DNA of 12,724 bases from JAZKFT01 sp963845495 (lineage in GTDB: Bacteria; Bacteroidota; Bacteroidia; Chitinophagales; Chitinophagaceae), in contig CAWJTH010000232.1 of assembly GCA_963845495.1 (NCBI GenBank), positions 1 to 12,724 of the forward strand, read 5' to 3'. Numbering within the stretch: the stretch's first letter is position 1; the number at the start of each line of letters is the position of its first letter. The notes under the pieces were generated by a model. It was given only the letters and a program-made list of their open reading frames with translations. It was not told where the DNA came from and did not search any database. The translations under genes and the position numbers were made by a program. Positions 6,716 through 12,724 of the stretch are shown here, piece after piece.

Positions 6716-7120
6716 ATGAAGAAATTACATATTTTTTTGCTTATTGCGGTTGCGGTAGGTATTGCGGTGATGGCCAGCTTTGTAGGCGATCTTACCACGT
6801 ATGATACTATTGCATCGGCCAAACAAAAAGAAGGCAAATTTGTACATTTAATTGCACGGTTAGATCGTAGCCAGCCGGTAAATTACGATCCGATTGCCAA
6901 TCCAAATTATTGTGCTTTTACCATTATCGATTCGCTCGGGCAAACAGCAAAAGTGATCAGTAATAAACCCAAACCGGCTGATTTAGACAAAAGCGAGAGG
7001 ATTGTTTTAAAAGGTCGGATGCAAGCAGATGGTTTTTATTGCGATGATATTTTATTAAAATGCCCCAGTAAATACAAAGATGACGTGAATGCGGCGAGCA
7101 AGGAATTGCCAAAAAACTAA
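6716..7120 (+). CDS. ccmE: Cytochrome c maturation protein CcmE, CxxxY heme-binding variant
   Basis: This 134-residue protein has an N-terminal membrane anchor (about residues 5-22) and a small beta-rich periplasmic domain. It is followed directly by ccmF, which supports the call. CcmE is the periplasmic heme chaperone of system I: it takes heme from CcmC and hands it to the CcmF lyase. Classical CcmE binds heme covalently through His in an HxxxY motif. Here the equivalent place reads 'DDILLKCPSKYKDD', that is CxxxY with C116 and Y120. This is the variant known from some deltaproteobacteria and archaea. Two further cysteines (C66, C109) are present. 'RIVLKGRMQADGFYCDDI' (95-112) corresponds to the strand pair preceding the motif. 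Spacing to ccmF is 127 bp and filled by an inverted repeat. The ccmA, B, C and D genes are not in the window. Confidence 0.85.
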   Translation: MKKLHIFLLIAVAVGIAVMASFVGDLTTYDTIASAKQKEGKFVHLIARLDRSQPVNYDPIANPNYCAFTIIDSLGQTAKVISNKPKPADLDKSERIVLKGRMQADGFYCDDILLKCPSKYKDDVNAASKELPKN

Positions 7121-7241
7121 TTAGCTAATGTGCTAATTAGCTAATATGCTAATTTTCAATGCATTATCATCTAAAATATTTCAAATCAATTGATCGATTT
7201 TTTCCATTAGCTAATCAGCACATTAGCTAATTAGCACATTA
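7117..7241. repeat. Long hairpin built from 16-bp direct repeats between ccmE and ccmF
   Basis: The left side holds two 16-bp copies of CTAATTAGCTAATRTG (7117-7132 and 7133-7148) plus a partial third. The first copy includes the ccmE stop codon. The right side holds two inverted copies, 7208-7223 and 7224-7239. The two sides pair as arms 7126-7154 and 7213-7241, 27 of 29 positions matching, around a 58-base loop. The right arm ends 6 bp before the ccmF ATG, so the folded RNA would cover the ribosome landing area. No T-run follows, so termination is not obvious. Confidence 0.8.
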
Positions 7242-7247
7242 AATAGT

Positions 7248-9818
7248 ATGAATTACATAGGTGAACATCTTTTCCCCGGACAATTGGGACATTTTTTAGC
7301 AGTACTTTCTTTGGTTGCTTCTTTGTTGGCAACCATTTCTTTTTTTAAGGTGCACAAAGCTGTGTTGGCTAATGAGAAAAAAAGCTGGCTCCGATTGTCG
7401 AAAATTTGTTTTGCCATCGAAACAATTTCGGTGGTGGGTATTTTTTCAATTCTTTACTATATCATCAGTAGCCATTTATTTGAATTTAAATATGCTTGGC
7501 AACATAGTAGCCGCCAATTACAAACCGAATATTTGCTTAGTTGCTTTTGGGAAGGCCAAGAAGGTAGTTTTATGTTGTGGTCGTTTTGGCATTGTGTATT
7601 GGGTTGGATAATTATTGCACGTGGCGGAAAATGGGTAGCGCCGGTTATGACTATCGTGAGTTTTGCACAATTTTGTTTGGCTACAATGCTCATCGGCATT
7701 TACTTTTTCGGATTCAAAGTAGGCAGCAGTCCTTTTGTTTTGCTTCGCAATGAAATTCCCGGGCCTATTTTTTCTCAGCCCAATTATTTATCGTTTGTAA
7801 AAGATGGCAATGGCTTAAATGCCCTGTTGCAGAATTATTGGATGGTGATCCATCCGCCTATTTTGTTTCTTGGTTTTGCCAGTACGGTGGTGCCGTTTGC
7901 TTTTGCCATGGCTGGATTTATGACCAAAGACCATAAAGGCTGGACAGCACCAGCTTTGCCTTGGGCGCTTTTTAGCGTAGCAATCCTCGGTACCGGCATT
8001 ATGATGGGCGCCGCTTGGGCATACGAAAGTTTAAATTTTGGCGGTTATTGGGCTTGGGATCCGGTAGAAAATGCATCGTTGGTGCCTTGGTTGGTAATGG
8101 TGGCCGGCGTACATACCAACTTAGTTTACAAACACAGTGGCTATTCACTTAAAAGCACTTATTTGTTTTATGTACTTTCCTTTTTCTTGATTTTATATTC
8201 TACGTTTTTAACCCGTAGCGGTATTTTGGGTGATACTAGCGTGCATGCCTTTACCGATTTAGGTATGAACGTTCAATTATATTTATTTTTAGCCATTTTT
8301 GTATGGCTGGCTCCGGTAATTGCCGGACAAAATAATACCGAAAAACTGGCTGCCGCAGGCACTGGCATTTTTTTAACCGTTGTTGGTTATTGGGTGCCCT
8401 GGCTAACCTTAGTAAGCATTTTTGTGGCCATTGGCTATTTTATTTGGCAAATGAGTCGTAATAAAAATATTCCTGTAATTGTAAAAGAAGAAAATACCTA
8501 CAGTCGGGAATTTTGGATGTTTATCGGTGCTTTGGTTTTCTTTTTATCCGCTATTTTAATTATTGGGAAAACATCTTTGCCTGTTTGGAACAAGGTTTTT
8601 CCCAAAAAATTACCGTTGGCAACCGGTGATAAAAACGAATTTAGTTATAACCAAATTGAAGTTTTTATAGCCATCATCATAGGAACTTTAACCGCCGCCA
8701 CACAATATTTAAAATACAAAGACACAGCACCGGGTTTATTTTTCAAGAAAATATCCATACCATTTTTTGTGTCTTTGGCAATTGGCATTTTGCTAAGTGT
8801 ATTTAACGGTATTTCTCACATTAAACATGGCTTGGGTTTTAATATCGCCATTCATGTAGGTGTTTTTTCCGCCGTTTTTGCCATCGTGGCAAATGCCGGT
8901 TACATTTTCGACAGCTTAAAAGGAAAATTAAAATTGGCTGGGCCTTCTGTTGCCCACGTTGGCTTTGGAATGGTGCTGTTAGGTATTTTATTATCTAGCG
9001 GAAATAAACAAATTTTAAGCATAGGCGATAAAAGCGGTATGAACCCTTGGCGAGAAGGCGACCAAGAGAACCCCGCCGAAAACATGACGCTGGTTAAAGG
9101 TTTAACCACACAAATGGGCGATTATGACGTTACCTACGTACAAGATACTTTTAATCAACGCAGCCATAAAACCTATTTGGAACTGGTTTTTCAAAAAAAG
9201 GGAACCAATAATGTTTTTAAATTGTATCCCGATATTATTAAAAACAACAAAGGTGCGGAAGGCTTAACAGCTAATCCTGATGCGAAGCATTTTTTAAGCA
9301 AGGATATTTTTACGTATATCAGTTATTATATTCCCAAAGAATTAAGAACGGATACTTCCACTTTTAGGAATGTGGTAGCCGCCGTTGGCGATACCAATTT
9401 TTACGGGAACGGCATGTGGGTATTGAATAAATTGGAATTAAACCCAGCCGATAATCGCTTTCAATATAATCCAAACGATACCATTATTGCAGCAGATATT
9501 ACCGTTATTTCAAAAACTGGCAGCATTTACAAAGCTAAGCCCGCTATTATGTTGAACAGGGATAATCAACAACAAATGGAAGATACTTTAACCAGCTTGG
9601 GACTTGTTTTTCGCTTTAATAGTTTTGCAGATATCCAAAATAAAAAATTGGGGATAGGTGTAAAAGAATCAAGCGCTATGCTGGATTATATCACTATTAA
9701 GGCGTATGAATTCCCCAATATTAATATTTTATGGCTGGGCATTATGGTAACAGTAATAGGTACAGTAATGAGTATGGTTAGAAGGATTTTGTTGTTGAGA
9801 AAAAGTAAGGCAGTATGA
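7248..9818 (+). CDS. ccmF: Cytochrome c heme lyase subunit CcmF (long Bacteroidota form)
   Basis: An 856-residue multi-spanning membrane protein. 'WEGQEGSFMLW' (101-111) and the WWD heme-handling motif 'FGGYWAWDPVENASLVPW' (264-281) are diagnostic. Histidines expected to ligate the two hemes are in place: H202 in 'MVIHPPILFLGF', H289 in 'MVAGVHTNLVY', H333 in 'GDTSVHAFTD' and H570 in 'SVAHVGFGMVLLGIL'. CcmF accepts heme from CcmE and attaches it to CXXCH motifs of apocytochromes c at the outer face of the inner membrane. The protein is about 200 residues longer than the E. coli form (about 650). The excess is mainly a predicted periplasmic region at roughly 590-820 before the last helix (826-845), as often seen in this phylum. 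The 3' end overlaps the next gene by ATGA, so those two are translationally coupled. It is likely co-transcribed with ccmE through the hairpin at 7117-7241, since I see no promoter directly upstream. Confidence 0.95.
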   Translation: MNYIGEHLFPGQLGHFLAVLSLVASLLATISFFKVHKAVLANEKKSWLRLSKICFAIETISVVGIFSILYYIISSHLFEFKYAWQHSSRQLQTEYLLSCFWEGQEGSFMLWSFWHCVLGWIIIARGGKWVAPVMTIVSFAQFCLATMLIGIYFFGFKVGSSPFVLLRNEIPGPIFSQPNYLSFVKDGNGLNALLQNYWMVIHPPILFLGFASTVVPFAFAMAGFMTKDHKGWTAPALPWALFSVAILGTGIMMGAAWAYESLNFGGYWAWDPVENASLVPWLVMVAGVHTNLVYKHSGYSLKSTYLFYVLSFFLILYSTFLTRSGILGDTSVHAFTDLGMNVQLYLFLAIFVWLAPVIAGQNNTEKLAAAGTGIFLTVVGYWVPWLTLVSIFVAIGYFIWQMSRNKNIPVIVKEENTYSREFWMFIGALVFFLSAILIIGKTSLPVWNKVFPKKLPLATGDKNEFSYNQIEVFIAIIIGTLTAATQYLKYKDTAPGLFFKKISIPFFVSLAIGILLSVFNGISHIKHGLGFNIAIHVGVFSAVFAIVANAGYIFDSLKGKLKLAGPSVAHVGFGMVLLGILLSSGNKQILSIGDKSGMNPWREGDQENPAENMTLVKGLTTQMGDYDVTYVQDTFNQRSHKTYLELVFQKKGTNNVFKLYPDIIKNNKGAEGLTANPDAKHFLSKDIFTYISYYIPKELRTDTSTFRNVVAAVGDTNFYGNGMWVLNKLELNPADNRFQYNPNDTIIAADITVISKTGSIYKAKPAIMLNRDNQQQMEDTLTSLGLVFRFNSFADIQNKKLGIGVKESSAMLDYITIKAYEFPNINILWLGIMVTVIGTVMSMVRRILLLRKSKAV

Positions 9819-10477
9819 TAGTTGTTTCTGTCTTTCTATTTTTGGCCCTCATCATTATTCTGATGAATCCATTTATTGTTTTGATACATGAATTGGGACA
9901 TGCAACACCTGCCTTAATATTTACAAAAAATGTGAATATTAAAGTTTATGTTGGTAGTTATGGTGACGAAAAGAACACGTTAAAGTTTAGGATTGGCCGC
10001 TTATCTTTTTTTATTAAATACAGTTATAATTTTTTTAGAATCAAAGGTCTTTGTGTACTTCCAGAGCAATTGTCTTCTTTTAATAAAAAATTGATTTTTA
10101 TTACTTGTGGTCCGGCAATTAATTTGTTTACAGTTTTAATTGCATTTTATTTTGTATACAATTTTGCTGATGATGGGCCATTTAAAGTTATAATGACAAT
10201 CTTTATTTGCTATTCATTTTTTATTTTTTTTGTTAATCTGATTCCAAGATCGTTTATTTCAAAAGATGGCAAAATACGTAAAACGGATGGCAAACAAATT
10301 CAGGATCTTTTTCGTATAAAAAAATTAGCTGTGCACGCAAAAAAAGGAGATGTTTATTTTGCTGATAAAAAATATGAACTAGCCCTAATTGAATATCAAA
10401 AATGTATCAAATATGGAGCAAACCCGTTATTAATAAGCAGTTCACTTGTATATATATATACAATTAAAAAAATATGA
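9815..10477 (+). CDS. M50 (site-2-protease-like) membrane metallopeptidase, N-terminal part of a frameshifted gene
   Basis: The first 170 residues form a membrane peptidase. 'LIHELGHA' (23-30) gives the zinc-binding HExxH (H25, E26, H29) in the first helix, 'CGPAINLF' (98-105) is the typical GPxxN helix, and 'FFVNLIPRS' (138-146) with later Asp-Gly pairs (D151, D158) stands for the NxxP...DG motif that gives the third zinc ligand. After residue 171 a first TPR-like helix pair appears ('AKKGDVYFADKKYELALIEY', 175-194). The frame then ends at 'IKKI' with TGA, in the middle of the next TPR, while the rest of that repeat continues in the frame one base further on. This strongly suggests one M50-TPR protein of about 388 residues split by an indel. 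The ATG overlaps the ccmF stop (ATGA), so it is translated with ccmF. The substrate is unknown; an intramembrane protease coupled to cytochrome c maturation would be unusual. Confidence 0.8.
   Translation: MIVVSVFLFLALIIILMNPFIVLIHELGHATPALIFTKNVNIKVYVGSYGDEKNTLKFRIGRLSFFIKYSYNFFRIKGLCVLPEQLSSFNKKLIFITCGPAINLFTVLIAFYFVYNFADDGPFKVIMTIFICYSFFIFFVNLIPRSFISKDGKIRKTDGKQIQDLFRIKKLAVHAKKGDVYFADKKYELALIEYQKCIKYGANPLLISSSLVYIYTIKKI
10446..10472. repeat. (TA)6 palindrome plus A7 tract at the frameshift
   Basis: TTG, six TA units (10449-10460) and CAA form a perfect 18-base palindrome (10446-10463), and three bases later comes a run of seven A (10466-10472). Both are classic slippage sites. Loss of one A, or gain of one TA unit, joins the upstream peptidase frame to the downstream TPR frame. 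With an added TA unit the junction reads 'YIYIQLKKYDDAEKLL', a good TPR consensus; with one A fewer it reads 'YIYTIKKYDDAEKLL'. Confidence 0.8.
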
Positions 10478-10982
10478 TGATGCTGAAAAATTACTATTGA
10501 TAAAAATAAGAGAAGGCAATGCCGACATAAACGACTTCTATTTTACAGCTTATGCGTTACTCATGAAAAACAATTTTGAAAAAGCTATTTGTTTTACAAG
10601 AAAGGCATTAGAAATCGATAGCCAAAACCAACCAACTTTAAATTTACTTGGTTATTGTTTAATTGAAACCGCAAATTTTGAAGAAGCAGAAAATGCCTTA
10701 TTTAATGCATTGGAAGACAAACAGACCAAGCCTTACTCGTTAAATAATCTTGGTTATCTAAAAATAATAACAAACAGACTCGAAGAAGGATTTGAATTAA
10801 TTGAGGAAAGCTTACAACTAGATGCCAGTAATGGCTACGCTTATCTGAACAGAGGTATTTATTATTTTAAAAAAGAACAATTTGCTTTGGCAAAAAAAGA
10901 TTTAGACAAAGCGAATGATTTAGAAAAGGATATTTTACACCTTAATGAATGGATGCAAAAACTTGCCGATAAAATTGCATGA
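10446..10982 (+). CDS. TPR-repeat segment, C-terminal part of the frameshifted M50-TPR gene
   Basis: The frame encodes about 170 residues of tandem TPR helices. Repeats are visible at about residues 31-60 ('FYFTAYALLMKNNFEKAICF' begins it), 64-92, 97-127 and 130-160, and the end of an earlier one at 1-20 ('KKYDDAEKLLL'). TPR arrays are protein-binding scaffolds; here they would hang on the cytoplasmic or periplasmic side of the M50 peptidase and could choose its substrate or partner. There is no convincing own start: the first possible codon is a TTG inside the (TA)6 palindrome, with no ribosome site. It is best read as the continuation of the upstream gene after a one-base deletion or two-base insertion. 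If the frameshift is real and fixed, this part is silent or made by reinitiation or ribosomal frameshifting. The coding quality stays good to the TGA at 10980-10982, so any mutation is recent. Confidence 0.75.
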   Translation: MYIYIQLKKYDDAEKLLLIKIREGNADINDFYFTAYALLMKNNFEKAICFTRKALEIDSQNQPTLNLLGYCLIETANFEEAENALFNALEDKQTKPYSLNNLGYLKIITNRLEEGFELIEESLQLDASNGYAYLNRGIYYFKKEQFALAKKDLDKANDLEKDILHLNEWMQKLADKIA

Positions 10983-11063
10983 TAACACTGTAATAAAATC
11001 AAAAATAAACAAAAACTAATACCTTTCAAACCAATTGGAATTTGGAATTTATTTCTTGGAATT

Positions 11064-11822
11064 TTACCTCACTGGTTTTGGACAATTCATGCGATTATTG
11101 CCAAATTTGTAACTAATTCCAATTGTCAATCCGTAATAATAATCGTTCTTTTTTGCATTTGCCACATAACTAAACCCATCTAAATAATCGGTGGCAGTTA
11201 TCCGATAAGTAAATTCTGCATTAAAAAATAATTGTGGCGTAAGCATGTATTTAACGCCAGCACCAATTGGTAAAACCGGAATAATGCTGGGTGTAGCATG
11301 CAAAGTATCTTTCCCTAGTCCCAACGAAACATCAGATTTATTGCCGCCAAACGCATTTGCATTAAAACCGCTCCAATTTCTTTTTACGTGCGTAAAAGCT
11401 AGCCCTGCACCAGCAAAAAGATAAGGTGAAAAACGACGCTGGTCGTTACCAAAATGGTCACCAAATATATTCCAGGTAAGGGTTCCAGACAGTTCGGTTA
11501 TAGATGTGCTGAAATTTAATGCCCTTGCTTGCTTATACCAAGGCGAGGTATATTTTAAATCATCTGCAGTAATTTTTCCAATGTTTAAATTAGCTCGTAG
11601 CGAAAAATATTCATCTAAAGACTTACTTACAAACACACCGATTGTTGGTTTTAAAGTTTTGGTATAGCCGGCTCCATTTGGCGCTAAATCACCTTGATAA
11701 ATTAATGTTCCAAAATTAATTCCGACCTCATAATTGGATGGAATAAATTGTGCAAACGAAACTTTACAAGTCGCCGTAACAAATAACACCGTGGCAAAAG
11801 ATGTTTTGCAAATAGGATTCAT
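11064..11822 (-). CDS. Outer-membrane beta-barrel protein, DUF6089-like
   Basis: A 252-residue exported protein. Residues 1-24 form a signal peptide with likely cleavage after 'VSFA'. The mature part begins 'YEVGINFGTLIYQGDLAP' (31-48), a start shared by DUF6089 proteins of Bacteroidota, and continues with alternating beta strands such as 'YFSLRANLNIGKI', 'FSPYLFAGAGLAF' and 'LFFNAEFTYRI'. It ends with a last strand, 'YYYGLTIGISYKFG', and a short Cys-containing tail 'NCPKPVR', also seen in that family. An 8- to 10-stranded barrel is likely; no biochemical role is known. It converges on the TPR segment with 81 bp between, where TTGGAATTT occurs three times in direct orientation but no clear terminator is seen. 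It diverges from the S9A peptidase across 289 bp. Confidence 0.82.
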   Translation of the reverse strand: MNPICKTSFATVLFVTATCKVSFAQFIPSNYEVGINFGTLIYQGDLAPNGAGYTKTLKPTIGVFVSKSLDEYFSLRANLNIGKITADDLKYTSPWYKQARALNFSTSITELSGTLTWNIFGDHFGNDQRRFSPYLFAGAGLAFTHVKRNWSGFNANAFGGNKSDVSLGLGKDTLHATPSIIPVLPIGAGVKYMLTPQLFFNAEFTYRITATDYLDGFSYVANAKKNDYYYGLTIGISYKFGNNRMNCPKPVR

Positions 11823-12111
11823 AACAGGTTTTTATTTAGCAGGATAAATTAAAATACTGTGTAGAATTCTATAATTGGCTATCTTATTTGAGGCTAAAAA
11901 CGGTCATCAAAAAGCTTTGGTATATTTAATTTGTTAAAACGGAATTTTAATTGTTTATAGTTTATTTAACTGACGACAAACAATAAATGGTCCATTCGAA
12001 TTAAAACTATTTTTAAATATTAAATAATTCTACTTCAGTTTTTTAATTTTTATTTATAAATTTTTACTTTTTACTTTTCCCTTATCTTCCACTTTCGAAA
12101 CAAATAACTTA
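11823..12111. other. AT-rich divergent intergenic region
   Basis: This stretch separates the barrel-protein gene and the S9A peptidase gene, which diverge, so it must hold both promoters. No exact TAnnTTTG element stands at the right distance from either start. The nearest for the peptidase is TACTTTTC (12072-12079), one mismatch, without a visible -33. I see no small gene, RNA gene or strong hairpin. Confidence 0.5.
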
Positions 12112-12724
12112 ATGAAACCTATAATATTAATAATGACAGGAAGCTTATTTATTAGCGGTTTGGTTTCCGCTCAATTAAAATATCCAGCAACAAGAAAAGA
12201 CCAAACGGAGGATGATTATTTTGGCACCAAAGTGGCCGACCCATATCGCTGGTTAGAAGATGATAACAGTGCCGAAACAAAAGCTTGGGTAAAAGAAGAA
12301 AATGAAGTGACACAAAACTATTTGTCAACCATTCCTTTTCGCGAAAAAGTAAAAAACAGGTTGACAGAATTGTGGGATTATCCAAAATATGGTTCACCTG
12401 CCAAACATGGCAATTACTATTATTTTGCTAAAAACGACGGCCTGCAAAATCAAGCTGTTTATTATCGACAAAAAGGGCTGGAAGGCAAGCCAGAATTATT
12501 TCTTGATCCAAACACCATTAGCAAAGAAGGTATTGCAGCCATTGGTGACATGAGTTTCAGTCATGGCAATAAATATATGGCTTACACCATCAATAAAGCC
12601 GGTAGCGATTGGGCCGATGGATTTGTGATGGATTTGGCCACCAAACAAATGGTGAGCGATAAAATAGAGTACATGAAATTCAGCAGTTTTTCATGGAAAG
12701 GCGATGAAGGGTTTTATTATAGTC
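12112..12724 (+). CDS. Prolyl oligopeptidase family (S9A) serine peptidase, N-terminal part, cut by window end
   Basis: The frame starts with ATG at 12112 and stays open to the last base, giving 204 residues. Residues 1-20 form a signal peptide with likely cleavage after 'GLVSA'. The mature protein starts 'QLKYPATRKDQTEDDYFGTK' and 'VADPYRWLEDD' (41-51), the classic N-terminal signature of S9A prolyl oligopeptidases. 'ETKAWVKEENEVTQNYL' (55-71), 'LQNQAVYYRQ' and 'ELFLDPN' are further family marks from the start of the beta-propeller that screens access to the active site. Family members are about 700 residues and cut after proline in short peptides; the Ser-Asp-His catalytic domain lies outside the window, so activity cannot be judged. 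The signal peptide places it in the periplasm, as usual for this phylum. Confidence 0.92.
   Translation, partial: MKPIILIMTGSLFISGLVSAQLKYPATRKDQTEDDYFGTKVADPYRWLEDDNSAETKAWVKEENEVTQNYLSTIPFREKVKNRLTELWDYPKYGSPAKHGNYYYFAKNDGLQNQAVYYRQKGLEGKPELFLDPNTISKEGIAAIGDMSFSHGNKYMAYTINKAGSDWADGFVMDLATKQMVSDKIEYMKFSSFSWKGDEGFYYS

Noticed and set aside
6607..6837. Minus-strand reading frame overlapping the ccmE start
   Set aside because: It runs antisense to the well-supported ccmE and its promoter, has no recognisable motif, and shows no own start signal.
7117..7241. CRISPR-like array
   Set aside because: Repeats are 16 bp, adjacent without spacers, and arranged as an inverted pair, and no cas genes are near.
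10446..10448. TTG as an independent start for the TPR protein
   Set aside because: It lies within the TA palindrome, has no ribosome site, and the peptide directly continues the upstream TPR after a one-base shift.
12152..12397. Minus-strand reading frame inside the S9A gene
   Set aside because: The plus strand encodes an unmistakable prolyl oligopeptidase N terminus over the same bases.

Overview
The window looks like chromosomal DNA of a Bacteroidota bacterium, most likely near Chitinophagaceae/Sphingobacteriia. The DNA is AT-rich. Shine-Dalgarno sites are hardly visible, while TAnnTTTG-type -7 promoter elements lie ahead of several genes. Lineage-typical proteins are present: a DUF6089-like outer-membrane barrel, a long CcmF, a membrane-anchored papain-like protease and a secreted S9A peptidase. 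The genus assignment is inference.

Left part (1-2400): the 3' part of a conserved Bacteroidota hypothetical gene meets, tail to tail, a two-gene AbiE-type (type IV) toxin-antitoxin module on the minus strand. The antitoxin gene abiEi comes first and overlaps the toxin gene abiEii by 20 bp. A perfect 12-bp-arm palindrome lies upstream of abiEi and is a good operator candidate. A second inverted repeat follows it.

Middle (2400-6500): a membrane-anchored C1 (papain-like) cysteine peptidase with a DUF4384-like C-terminal domain, then a TMEM175/DUF1211 potassium-channel-like protein, both on plus. On minus, doxX is followed by an FAD-dependent amine-oxidase-like gene.

Right part (6650-11000, plus): ccmE and ccmF, two parts of system I cytochrome c maturation. 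CcmE has the CxxxY form of the heme-binding motif. CcmF overlaps (ATGA) an M50 site-2-protease-like gene whose TPR tail is split off by a frameshift at a (TA)6 plus A7 tract. The last 1.7 kb holds a DUF6089-like outer-membrane protein (minus) and the start of a divergent S9A prolyl oligopeptidase cut by the window end.

Two intergenic regions (4041-4163 and 7117-7241) are large imperfect hairpins built from short words repeated within each arm. They share architecture but not sequence, and each ends just before the next gene. I see no CRISPR array, rRNA, tRNA, insertion sequence or phage gene. No clearly new multi-gene system is evident. The best leads are the split peptidase-TPR gene, the internally repeated hairpins, the CxxxY CcmE and the candidate AbiE operator.
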